From Plantibacter sp. VKM Ac-2880 (lineage in GTDB: Bacteria; Actinomycetota; Actinomycetes; Actinomycetales; Microbacteriaceae), in NCBI RefSeq assembly GCF_015351235.1, contig NZ_JADKSJ010000002.1:1116001-1180000 (forward strand): a stretch of 64,000 bases of DNA, read 5' to 3'. Positions 25,393 to 33,266 of this stretch are shown here, in pieces. Numbering within the stretch: the first letter of the stretch is position 1; the number at the start of each line of letters is the position of its first letter. The notes under the pieces were generated by a model, which was not told where the DNA came from, ran no database searches, and was given only the letters and a program-made list of their open reading frames with translations. Made by a program: the position numbers and the translations under genes.

Positions 25393-26664
25393 ATGGACGA
25401 CCTGTGGTGGCTCCCCTCGCTGATCGTCTTCGGCGGCGTCGGCATCATCGTCTGGCTCCTCCTCGCCTTCCTGCGCCGACGGAACCCGAAGACCCCGATC
25501 GCGTCGATCGACGACCTCCACCGACGGGCCGGGATCGCGCTCGTCCGCACCGACGACGCGGTCCGCGAGGCCGAGGACGAGGTCGGGTTCGCCGAGGCCG
25601 AGTTCGGACGCGAGGCCGCACGCGGATACGCCGCCGACGTCGCCTCGGCGCGGGCTGCACTCGGCGAGGCATTCCGACTGCGCCAGCTGCTCGAGGACGA
25701 GATCGCCGACACCGAGAGGCAGCGGCGCGAGTGGAACGAACGCATCGTCCACCTCTGCGAGGACGTCGAACGCACCCTCACCGCCCGCCTGCGCGGCTTC
25801 GCCGAGCGACGTGGTGCCGAGCGCTCCGCCCCCGAGCTCCTCGGAGACCTCGAGCGACGCATCGACCGAGCGCGCGAACGGCTGACCACGACCGGGCTCG
25901 CGATCGCTTCGGCCGCCGAACGGTACGCGGCGAGCGCCGTCGAGGACGCCCGGGTGCTCCGTCGCACCGCACAGACGACGGTCGACCAGGCGGCGGAGGA
26001 CGCGCGGCACGCGGCCGAGCGGATCACGGACGGGCGCCCGACCGCTGCGGCACTCCACGGCCTCGGTCGGGAGCTGCAGCAGGCGGAGGACCGGCTCGAC
26101 GCCGTCGAACGTGCACTCGCGGGCATCGGTGCCGCGGAGGCCGAGCTCGCTGCGGCGGCCCGAGAGCTCCGGACGGTCGTCGCCGAGGCGACGGAGCTCC
26201 GCGAGTCGGCGGAGCGACCGGAGACCGCCGACGTCATGGCCGGAGCGATCGACCGCGCGAACCGTGCCCTCCTCGAGGCCGAGTCGGCGACGTCGCCGGA
26301 CGGCGAGCGCATCCTGCCGGATCCCGCTCGACGCCTCGAGACGGTGCGCGCCGCCGACATCGAGCTGGACGCCGCCCTCGCGACGGCTCGGAGTGAACGA
26401 CGGCGCCTCGACAACGCCCGTGAGGCGATGCGTGGGGCGATGTTCACCGCCGAGAGCAACCTCCGTATCGCGGCCGACGTCATCTCGGCGCACCGCGACC
26501 GGGTGGGTGCCGACGCCAGGACCCGGCTCGCCGAGGCGAAGCGCCAACTCGCGCTGGCCGAAGCGGCCGCGGCCGACGATCCGGTCGAGGCGCTCGACGC
26601 CGCCCGCCGGGCGTCGCGGATCGCCCAGGACGCGGACGCCCTCGCACGGTACGACCTCGGCTGA
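25393..26664 (+). CDS. Single-span membrane protein with long coiled-coil domain
   Basis: The 423-residue protein has one N-terminal membrane helix (about 5-28, LPSLIVFGGVGIIVWLLLAF), then about 390 residues rich in Ala, Glu and Arg that read as helical heptads. Similar regions occur in actinobacterial TPM-domain proteins, but the TPM domain itself is absent here. TAGACT (25380-25385) lies 7 bases before ATG 25393, so the gene is probably leaderless. The function is unknown; a structural or scaffolding role at the membrane is the simplest reading. Confidence 0.65.
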   Translation: MDDLWWLPSLIVFGGVGIIVWLLLAFLRRRNPKTPIASIDDLHRRAGIALVRTDDAVREAEDEVGFAEAEFGREAARGYAADVASARAALGEAFRLRQLLEDEIADTERQRREWNERIVHLCEDVERTLTARLRGFAERRGAERSAPELLGDLERRIDRARERLTTTGLAIASAAERYAASAVEDARVLRRTAQTTVDQAAEDARHAAERITDGRPTAAALHGLGRELQQAEDRLDAVERALAGIGAAEAELAAAARELRTVVAEATELRESAERPETADVMAGAIDRANRALLEAESATSPDGERILPDPARRLETVRAADIELDAALATARSERRRLDNAREAMRGAMFTAESNLRIAADVISAHRDRVGADARTRLAEAKRQLALAEAAAADDPVEALDAARRASRIAQDADALARYDLG

Positions 26665-26825
26665 GTACGCCCGCAGCCGACGGAGCCGGGTCGCCGGAAG
26701 CCGCCGCCGTCGGGCTCGTCGACGCGCCGCAGTGTAGGTCGTTCCGTCGTCGAGCGCCCGGCGTTTACGTTTCATCTCGAACTGTGACCCACCCTCGGTA
26801 ACGTGACGAGCGTCGTCTCGAACAC

Positions 26826-26866
26826 CTGTGGAGACTGTCCCCGTGCACGCACCAGTGCACCCACAG
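26826..26866 (+). promoter_or_regulatory. Possible structured leader of metQ
   Basis: Outer arms CTGTGG (26826-26831) and CCACAG (26861-26866) enclose an inner stem GTGCAC (26843-26848 and 26855-26860) with loop GCACCA. The element ends 19 bases before the metQ start. It resembles no S-adenosylmethionine riboswitch that I can recognise; it may be an attenuator or coincidental pairing. Confidence 0.3.
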
Positions 26867-26885
26867 ACAGATTCGAGGACCACTC

Positions 26886-27866
26886 ATGACCGAGCACACC
26901 GGACCAGGACCGAGCGAGTTGCGGGAGTCGATCGCCGCCGGCAAACGGAAGCGTCGCACCATCCTGATCGGCGGGATCGCGGCCGTCGCCGTCGCCGCCA
27001 TCGCGATCGCCGTCTCGGTCGTCATCGGTGGCCAGAACGGCGCCGCCGACGCTGCGACCGGATCCGGCGCATCCGCCGAACGACTCAGCGTGAAGATCGC
27101 CGTCTCCGAGGACACCCAGTTCCAGGACGCCGTGAAGGAGGTCGCCGCCGAGAAGGGGCTCGACGTCGAGTGGGTCAATGTGAAGGACTGGGTGCTCCCG
27201 AACACCGAGCTCGTCGCCGGCACCGTCGACGCGAACGCGTTCCAGCACATCCTCTACCTCTCAGCGTTCAACGCGGAGAACGACGCCGACCTCACGCCGG
27301 TGTTCTCGACGGTCATCACGCAGTGGGGCATCTTCTCGAAGACGCTCGGCGACGTGCAGGACCTCGCCGACGGTGCCCGGGTCGCGATCCCGGACGACCC
27401 GTCGAACGGTGGGCGCGCACTGAACATCCTCGCTGCGGCCGGCCTCATCGAGATCGCCGCTGACGCCGGCAACTTCCCGACCGTCGAGGACGTCACCGTC
27501 AACGACAAGAACCTCCAGTTCGTGCCGCTGCCGGCGACGAGCATCCCGCAGCAGTTCGACGACCCGTCGCTCGCCGCCGTCGTCGTCGGTACCTCGTACT
27601 TCGACCCCAGCCAGAACATCACGAAGGACGACGCGCTCTTCCTCGACGACTCGCTCTCCGAGAAGAACCTGCCCTACGTCAACGTCGTCGCCACCCGTGA
27701 GGACGACAAGGACAACCCGGCCTGGAAGATCCTCGAGGAGACCTACGCCGACCCGCGCGTCGCCGAGGCCCTCGACGACGAGTTCGCCGGGAACTCGATC
27801 CTCGTCCAGGTACCGGTGAAGGAGCTCCGCGACAAGCTCGCCGAGCTCCAGACCGAAGCCGGATAG
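26886..27866 (+). CDS. metQ: MetQ/NlpA family substrate-binding protein
   Basis: This 326-residue protein has the NlpA/MetQ pattern: LSVKIAVSEDTQFQDAVKEV, VDANAFQHILYLSAFNAEN, RVAIPDDPSNGGRALNILAA and PQQFDDPSLAAVVVGTSYFD. It binds methionine or a related ligand outside the membrane for the MetNI transporter. Unusually it has no lipobox cysteine (the protein contains no Cys); instead a hydrophobic helix at about 25-48 should anchor it or be cleaved as a signal peptide. It begins a metQ-metN-metI operon that also includes two flavin monooxygenases, so the natural ligand may be an organosulfur compound rather than methionine. Confidence 0.85.
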   Translation: MTEHTGPGPSELRESIAAGKRKRRTILIGGIAAVAVAAIAIAVSVVIGGQNGAADAATGSGASAERLSVKIAVSEDTQFQDAVKEVAAEKGLDVEWVNVKDWVLPNTELVAGTVDANAFQHILYLSAFNAENDADLTPVFSTVITQWGIFSKTLGDVQDLADGARVAIPDDPSNGGRALNILAAAGLIEIAADAGNFPTVEDVTVNDKNLQFVPLPATSIPQQFDDPSLAAVVVGTSYFDPSQNITKDDALFLDDSLSEKNLPYVNVVATREDDKDNPAWKILEETYADPRVAEALDDEFAGNSILVQVPVKELRDKLAELQTEAG

Positions 27867-27880
27867 GACGACCAGGCAGC

Positions 27881-27905
27881 GGCCGCCCGGGTCTCCCGGG
27901 CGGCC
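27881..27905 (+). terminator. Intercistronic hairpin between metQ and metN
   Basis: Perfect 11-bp arms GGCCGCCCGGG (27881-27891) and CCCGGGCGGCC (27895-27905) with loop TCT follow the metQ stop codon by 14 bases. It could cause partial termination or protect the metQ 3' end, giving more binding protein than transporter. Confidence 0.6.
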
Positions 27906-27925
27906 CTCCCGTGAGAGGAGCAACT

Positions 27926-29140
27926 ATGAGTACCGCGATCACCTTCGAGGACGTCAGCAAGACGTTCGAGGTACAGGGCCGCGCCTTCGAGGCGCTTCGG
28001 AACGTCGACCTGACGGTCGAGCGAGGTGAGATCTTCGGCATCGTCGGCTACTCCGGTGCCGGCAAGTCGACGCTCCTGCGCACCGTCAACGCCCTCGAGC
28101 GCCCGACGACCGGACGGGTGGTCGTCGAAGGACTCGAGATCTCGGCGCTCACGGGATCGGCGCTCTACACGGCACGTCAACGGATCGGCATGATCTTCCA
28201 GCAGTTCAACCTCCTGGAGTCACGCACCGTCTACAAGAACATCGCCTACCCGCTGAAGCTCGCGAAGGTGCCGGAGGCCGAGATCCTCGACCGCGTGGAA
28301 GAACTCCTGGCGTTCGTCGGATTGAGCGACAAGGCGCTCGCCTACCCCTCGCAGCTCTCGGGTGGGCAGAAGCAGCGCGTCGGCATCGCGCGTGCCCTCG
28401 CCACGCGCCCGGAGATCCTCATCTCCGACGAGGCGACCAGCGCCCTCGACCCGCAGACGACCGGTGAAGTCCTCGAGCTGCTCCGACGGGTGAACGCCGA
28501 GTACGGGGTGACGATCCTGCTGGTGACCCACGAGATCGACGTCATCCGCGAACTCGCCGACCGGGTGGCCGTCATGGAGGACGGCCAGGTGGTCGAGCAG
28601 GGCAGCGTCTACGAGGTGTTCTCAGCACCTCGCACGGCGACCGCACGCCGGTTCGTCTCCTCCGTCCTGCACCACATCCCCTCCGAGGAGGTGCTTACGA
28701 AGATCCGGGCCGTGCACCACGGTCGGCTCGTGCAGCTGCACGTCGAGGACCGCGACACCAACCACCCGTTCCTCTCGCGGGTGGCGCGCGACAACGACAT
28801 CGACTTCAACGTCGTGTTCGGCGGGGTCGACGAGCTCCAGGGCCGACTGTTCGGCAGCCTCACGGTCGAACTCCTCGGCCCGGACGACCGCGTCGACGCC
28901 GCCATCGACGGGCTCCGTGCCACGGCGACCGTCACCGCCATCGACCCGGGGCCGACGCCGCACTCCTCGGTCCCTGCCGCCCGCACCCCGGTCCCTGACG
29001 CCCGCCCCTCGGTCCCTGACGCCCACACCCCGGTCCCTGACGCCCACACCCCGGTCCCTGACGCCCAGAGCCCGGTCCCTGAGCCTGTCGAAGGGCACGC
29101 CGAGCACCCCACCATCCTGAAGGAGCACACCCATGCGTGA
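27926..29140 (+). CDS. metN: Methionine-type ABC transporter ATP-binding protein
   Basis: A 404-residue MetN with Walker A GYSGAGKSTLL (41-51), signature LSGGQKQRVGIARAL, Walker B ILISDEATSALD and a C-terminal NIL domain (about 265-340), which in MetN senses intracellular methionine. After the NIL domain comes a tail of about 64 residues (from 341) containing repeated VPDAHTP-like heptads encoded by the chromosomal repeat. This tail is absent from the usual MetN of about 340 residues and looks like expansion of the repeat. ATG 27926 follows GAGAGGAG. It overlaps metI by 8 bases. Confidence 0.9.
   Translation: MSTAITFEDVSKTFEVQGRAFEALRNVDLTVERGEIFGIVGYSGAGKSTLLRTVNALERPTTGRVVVEGLEISALTGSALYTARQRIGMIFQQFNLLESRTVYKNIAYPLKLAKVPEAEILDRVEELLAFVGLSDKALAYPSQLSGGQKQRVGIARALATRPEILISDEATSALDPQTTGEVLELLRRVNAEYGVTILLVTHEIDVIRELADRVAVMEDGQVVEQGSVYEVFSAPRTATARRFVSSVLHHIPSEEVLTKIRAVHHGRLVQLHVEDRDTNHPFLSRVARDNDIDFNVVFGGVDELQGRLFGSLTVELLGPDDRVDAAIDGLRATATVTAIDPGPTPHSSVPAARTPVPDARPSVPDAHTPVPDAHTPVPDAQSPVPEPVEGHAEHPTILKEHTHA
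28968..29095 (+). repeat. In-frame repeat array inside metN
   Basis: Six copies of a 21-base unit with core CGGTCCCTGACGCCC, the last being a normal REP-like copy ending in TGAGCCTGTCGAAGGGC. The 21-base period is seven codons (V-P-D-A-H-T-P), so the frame is kept. Confidence 0.85.
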
Positions 29141-29798
29141 CTTCGACCCGGAGGCGTTCTTCCCCCGTCTCCTCAAGGCCATCGGCGAGACGGGGCTGAT
29201 GGTCTCCGTGGCCTTCGCCGTCGCGACCGTCATCGGAATCCTGCTGGGCCTGCTCCTCTACGCGAGCCGTCCCGGCAACCTGCTGCAGAACCGCCTCGTG
29301 TTCGGTGTCCTCAACTTCATCATCAACGTGATCCGACCGGTGCCGTTCCTCATCGTCGCGATCGCGCTCATCCCGCTGACGCGGCTCGTGTTCGGCACCG
29401 GGCTCGGGCCGCTGCCGGCGACGATCCCGCTCATCCTCGTCGCGAGCGTCGCGATCGGGCGCGTCTCCGAGTCGAACCTCGTCGCCGTCTCGCCGGGCGC
29501 CATCGAGGCCGGCGCCGCCATGGGGGCGAGCCCCGCGCGGGTGCTCTTCACGATCGTCGTCCCCGAGGCGCTCGGGCCGCTCATCCTCGGCCTCACGTAC
29601 ATCCTGGTCGCCCTCGTCGACGCCACCGCCGTGGCCGGTGTGCTCGGTGGCGGTGGGCTCGGCGACCTCGCCATGACCTACGGCTACCAGCGGTTCGACT
29701 GGATCGTCGTCGGCCTCGTCGTCATCACCCTCGTCGTCCTCGTGCAGCTCGCGCAACTGCTCGGCAACGTCCTCGCGAAGCGGGTGCTGCACCGATGA
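29133..29798 (+). CDS. metI: Methionine-type ABC transporter permease
   Basis: The 221-residue permease has about five to six membrane helices and the EAA loop EAGAAMGASPARVLFTIVVP, which docks on MetN, followed by ALVDATAVAGVLGGGGLGDL as in MetI. Its ATG at 29133 lies 8 bases before the metN stop. Its stop overlaps the start of the following monooxygenase gene (ATGA), which ties the importer directly to the flavin enzymes. Confidence 0.9.
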   Translation: MRDFDPEAFFPRLLKAIGETGLMVSVAFAVATVIGILLGLLLYASRPGNLLQNRLVFGVLNFIINVIRPVPFLIVAIALIPLTRLVFGTGLGPLPATIPLILVASVAIGRVSESNLVAVSPGAIEAGAAMGASPARVLFTIVVPEALGPLILGLTYILVALVDATAVAGVLGGGGLGDLAMTYGYQRFDWIVVGLVVITLVVLVQLAQLLGNVLAKRVLHR

Positions 29799-30982
29799 AC
29801 GACACCGACTTCGACGCGTTCCTTGCCCGACTCTGCGGCGGCGCCGTGGCGCGCGAGACCGACCGACGCCTCCTGTTCGACGAAGTCGCCGAGCTCCGGC
29901 GGCTCGGCTTCGCCGCCGTCCGGGTCCCGCGGGAGTCCGGTGGTGCGGGGCTCACCGTCGAGCAGTTGTTCATCCGGCTCATCGCCCTGTCCGCCGCGGA
30001 TTCGAGCCTCGGGCACGTCTGGCGCGGGCACATCCTGTTCGTCGAGTCGTTGCTCGCCTCGCCCGACACCGCCTACCGCGAACTCTGGTTCGCCCGACTG
30101 CGCGACGGCGACCTCGTCGGGAACGCGCAGTCCGAGCGCCATGCGACGGCCCACCTCGAGACCGTCCTCGACCGCGACGGCGACACCCTGACGATCACGG
30201 GCACCAAGTACTACACGACCGGCAGCATCTACGCCGACTGGATCCACCTGTCCGCCCTCGACGGCCCAGACCGGGTCGCAGCGACCGTCTCGGCGCACGA
30301 CCCTGGAACCCGCTCGGTGGATGACTGGGACGGCTTCGGCCAACCGTTGACCGGGAGCGGCACGACCACGTTCGACCGGGTGCCGGTGGACCCTCGCGAC
30401 CTCGTCGTCCACCGCGGCGACGCGGCGGCATGGCACCGCACCGGCGCGCTGCAGCAGCTCATCCTGCTCGGCGTGGTCGCCGGGATCGCGCAGCGCGCGC
30501 TCGAGGACACCGTCGACTATGTGCGGGCCCGGCGTCGCACGGTCGGGCACGCTGGCGAGCACCTTCCCAGCCAGGATCCGCTCGTGCAGGCGATCGTCGG
30601 TCAGCTGACCAGCGTCGTCCACACCGCCCGCGCACTCGTCCTCGCCGCCGCCAGGACCCTCGGCGAGCCGGACGGCGGTCCGGACGCCGCCCGCGAGACG
30701 CTGCTCGAGGTCTTCCGTGTCCAGCAGATCGTCCTCCCGCTCGTCCTCGACGCGCTCAGCCGACTCTTCGAGGTCGGCGGGGCCTCCGCCGTCGGTCGGG
30801 CGTCGGCGCTCGACCGGCACTGGCGGAACGTCCGCACGATCGCCTCGCACAACCCGGCCGTCCAACGGGCGGCTGCCCTCGGGCAGTTCGAACTGCTCGG
30901 CACCCTGCCCGAGTGGGAGGCCCCTGGCGCCCGGTCGGACGTGGAACCGGCGTCGGTCGCCGTGGACGGAGAGGCGTCGTGA
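29795..30982 (+). CDS. DszC/SfnB-like flavin-dependent monooxygenase
   Basis: A 395-residue acyl-CoA dehydrogenase-fold protein with VPRESGGAGLTVEQLFIRLI, GNAQSERHATAH, GTKYYTTGSIYADWIHLSA, DWDGFGQPLTGSGTTTF and DRHWRNVRTIASHNPAV. It belongs to the same group as the proteins at 16105 and 30979. It is translationally coupled to metI by an ATGA overlap and to the next gene by GTGA, so it belongs to the metQNI operon. It probably oxygenates the imported sulfur compound with reduced flavin; the reductase is not in the window. Confidence 0.82.
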   Translation: MNDTDFDAFLARLCGGAVARETDRRLLFDEVAELRRLGFAAVRVPRESGGAGLTVEQLFIRLIALSAADSSLGHVWRGHILFVESLLASPDTAYRELWFARLRDGDLVGNAQSERHATAHLETVLDRDGDTLTITGTKYYTTGSIYADWIHLSALDGPDRVAATVSAHDPGTRSVDDWDGFGQPLTGSGTTTFDRVPVDPRDLVVHRGDAAAWHRTGALQQLILLGVVAGIAQRALEDTVDYVRARRRTVGHAGEHLPSQDPLVQAIVGQLTSVVHTARALVLAAARTLGEPDGGPDAARETLLEVFRVQQIVLPLVLDALSRLFEVGGASAVGRASALDRHWRNVRTIASHNPAVQRAAALGQFELLGTLPEWEAPGARSDVEPASVAVDGEAS

Positions 30983-32175
30983 GCGCGACGGCGATCGACC
31001 GGGATCTGGTCGCCCGCTTCGCTCCGCTCTTCGACGAACTCGGGCGTGACGCGGTCGAGCGGGAGCGCGAGCGCCGCCTGCCGTATGCCGAGGTCGAAGC
31101 GCTTCGTGCGGCCGGCTTCACCCGGGTGACCCTGCCGCATGAACACGGCGGTGAGGGTGCCACGCACGGCGAATTCTTCGAGCTGCTCGCGGAACTGGCC
31201 AGACGCGACCCGAACCTCGCGCAGCTGTTCCGCTCCCACTTCTCCTACATCGACCGCACGCTCCATGCGCCGGCCTCCGACGACCGGGAGGCACGCCTCG
31301 CCCGCCTCGCCGACGGAGCCATCGTCGGCAACGCGAGCCATGAGCGTTCGACCGCCAAGGTCGGGTCGCTCGCAACGCGACTCACCCGGACGCCGCAGGG
31401 ACTGCGGCTGAACGGGACGAAGTTCTACAGCACCGGCACGCTGTTCGCCGACCTCGTCGGCGTCGCGGCCGAGGAGGACGGCGAGTTCGTCTCGGTGCTC
31501 GTGGACACGGGTGCCCCCGGCGTCGATCGGATCGACGACTGGACCGGATTCGGACAACGCCTGACGGGCAGCGGCACGACGGTGTTCACGGATGTCGCTG
31601 TCGATCCCTCGACCGTGATGAGACGCGAACCGGACCGGCCGTCACATGGTGGCGCGTTCGTGCAGCTGGTCCTGCTCGCCGCGGTCACCGGCATCGGGCG
31701 AGCGATCGTCGACGACGCCGCCGCGTTCGTCCGCGCACGGACGAGGACGTACAGCCACGGAGCTGCCGCCACCGCTCAGGGTGACCCGATCGTGCAGGAG
31801 GTCGTCGGCGAGCTGTCGGCGAAGTCCTTCGCGGCCGACGCGGCGCTGGCCGCGGCGACGACCGCGCTCGACCGTTCGAGCCGGGCGATCCTCGTTGGAG
31901 ACCCGGAACGGGCCCGGGTGCAGCTCGCCGCCGTCGAGCTCGCCACGGCCCGAGCACAACTCGTGATCCTGCCCGCGGTGCTCGACGCGGCGACCGCCCT
32001 GTTCGACGTGGGTGGCGCCAGCGCCGTCGAGACGCACCTCGCGCTCGATCGGCACTGGCGGAACGCGCGCACGATCGCCTCGCACAACCCGGCCCGGTTC
32101 AAGGCGAGGGCGATCGGCGACCACCTCGTCAACGGCACGCCGATCGCCTCCTGGTGGAGCACCGGCGAGGCCTGA
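30979..32175 (+). CDS. DszC/SfnB-like flavin-dependent monooxygenase, last gene of met operon
   Basis: The 398-residue protein is a second DszC/SfnB-like member of the operon, with LPHEHGGEGATHGEFFELLA, GNASHERSTAKVGS, GTKFYSTGTLFADLVGVAA and DRHWRNARTIASHNPARFKA. GTG 30979 overlaps the preceding stop by four bases; a much longer upstream frame would run through that gene. Two tandem paralogs may act on different substrates or form a two-component pair. A tandem repeat array follows immediately after its stop codon. Confidence 0.82.
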   Translation: MSATAIDRDLVARFAPLFDELGRDAVERERERRLPYAEVEALRAAGFTRVTLPHEHGGEGATHGEFFELLAELARRDPNLAQLFRSHFSYIDRTLHAPASDDREARLARLADGAIVGNASHERSTAKVGSLATRLTRTPQGLRLNGTKFYSTGTLFADLVGVAAEEDGEFVSVLVDTGAPGVDRIDDWTGFGQRLTGSGTTVFTDVAVDPSTVMRREPDRPSHGGAFVQLVLLAAVTGIGRAIVDDAAAFVRARTRTYSHGAAATAQGDPIVQEVVGELSAKSFAADAALAAATTALDRSSRAILVGDPERARVQLAAVELATARAQLVILPAVLDAATALFDVGGASAVETHLALDRHWRNARTIASHNPARFKARAIGDHLVNGTPIASWWSTGEA

Positions 32176-32183
32176 CGCCAGTT

Positions 32184-32328
32184 GGTCCCTGAGCCTGTCG
32201 AAGGGCGGTCCCTGAGCCTGTCGAAGGGTGGTCCCTGAGCCTATCGAAGGGCGGTCCCTGAGCCTGTCGAAGGGCGGTCCCTGAGCCTGTCGAAGGGCGG
32301 CTCTCGCCTCCGACGAGCTCAGGGACCG
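32184..32328. repeat. Five-copy tandem array of the REP-like element
   Basis: Five head-to-tail 23-base units start at 32184, 32207, 32230, 32253 and 32276 without spacers. Only single-base differences separate them (a T at 32229, an A in the unit at 32230). A reversed partial copy ending CTCAGGGACCG lies at about 32312-32328, so the region can form hairpins between convergent genes. Confidence 0.95.
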
Positions 32329-32336
32329 GGGGCGGA

Positions 32337-33266
32337 CTACTTCAGTCCGGAGAACGCGAGCCCGTCGATGACCCGGCGCTGCAGCACGATGAACAGGATC
32401 AGTACCGGCGCCATGGCGAGGATCGACGCCGCCATCATCACCGGGTAGTCCGTCGTCTTGTCGCTCGAGAGCGTCGCGAGGCCGGCGGCGAGCGGCATCG
32501 AGTTGGCGTACGTGGAGACCACGAGCGGCCAGAGGAGCTCGTTCCACGACCACAGCACCGTCGTGATCGCGAGCACACTGATGCTCGGCTTCGCGAGCGG
32601 GAGCATGATCTTCCAGAAGATCTGGAACGGTCCGGCCCCGTCGATCCGGGCGGCCTCCTCGAGTTCCGTCGGCAGGTTCAGGAACGCCGTCCGCATGAGG
32701 AAGGTGCCGAACGCGCTGAAGAGCCCGGGTGCGACGATGCCGAGCGTGGTGTTCAACCAGCCGAAGCCCTGCACGATCTGGTACTGCGAGATGAGGTACG
32801 CCTGCGACGGCACCATGAGGATCGACAGCGTCACGGCGAGCAGGATCGTGCGCCCCCGGAACCGCATGCGGGCGAACGCGTACCCGGCCATGGTGCAGAG
32901 GACGATCTGCGCAATGGTCCGGATGACCGTGATGAGGATCGACGTGCGCAGCTGATCGAGGAACGGGAGCCGTTCGAACACGGCGGCGTAGTTCTGCCAC
33001 TGCAGTTCCGCCGGCCAGAACGTGGGGACCACGCTCTGCACCTCCGCGTTCGTCGAGAGCGACATGATGATCTGCCAGATGAACGGGAACGCCATGATGA
33101 GGCCGCCGACGCCGAGCACGATGTGGGCCACGACGTGGGACCCGCGCCGTTGGCCGGGACGACCGGCGTCGCGGCGGCGGGCGGAGGCAGCGGTCGGTCG
33201 GCCGGATCCCGGGACGGTGACGGCGCGAGTGGTGAGCGGCGCCGTCGCGGTGAGTTGCTCAGTCAT
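32337..33266 (-). CDS. Carbohydrate ABC transporter permease, MalG type
   Basis: A 309-residue inner-membrane permease with about six helices. The EAA loop ELEEAARIDGAGPFQIFWKI and the end DGLAFSGLK fit MalG-type sugar permeases. It has a basic N-terminal extension of about 45 residues. It overlaps the MalF-type gene upstream by 8 bases. It is the last gene of the importer set 32337-35534, and no ATP-binding protein is present, so it probably uses a shared MsmK-type ATPase encoded elsewhere, as many actinobacterial sugar importers do. Confidence 0.88.
   Translation of the reverse strand: MTEQLTATAPLTTRAVTVPGSGRPTAASARRRDAGRPGQRRGSHVVAHIVLGVGGLIMAFPFIWQIIMSLSTNAEVQSVVPTFWPAELQWQNYAAVFERLPFLDQLRTSILITVIRTIAQIVLCTMAGYAFARMRFRGRTILLAVTLSILMVPSQAYLISQYQIVQGFGWLNTTLGIVAPGLFSAFGTFLMRTAFLNLPTELEEAARIDGAGPFQIFWKIMLPLAKPSISVLAITTVLWSWNELLWPLVVSTYANSMPLAAGLATLSSDKTTDYPVMMAASILAMAPVLILFIVLQRRVIDGLAFSGLK

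Noticed and set aside
26665-26885. S-adenosylmethionine riboswitch upstream of metQ
   Set aside because: I could not find the conserved cores of SAM riboswitches; only a short nested hairpin is visible.
32184-32298. Tandem 23-base units taken as a CRISPR array
   Set aside because: The units follow one another with no spacers, the same unit occurs singly across the window, and there are no cas genes.
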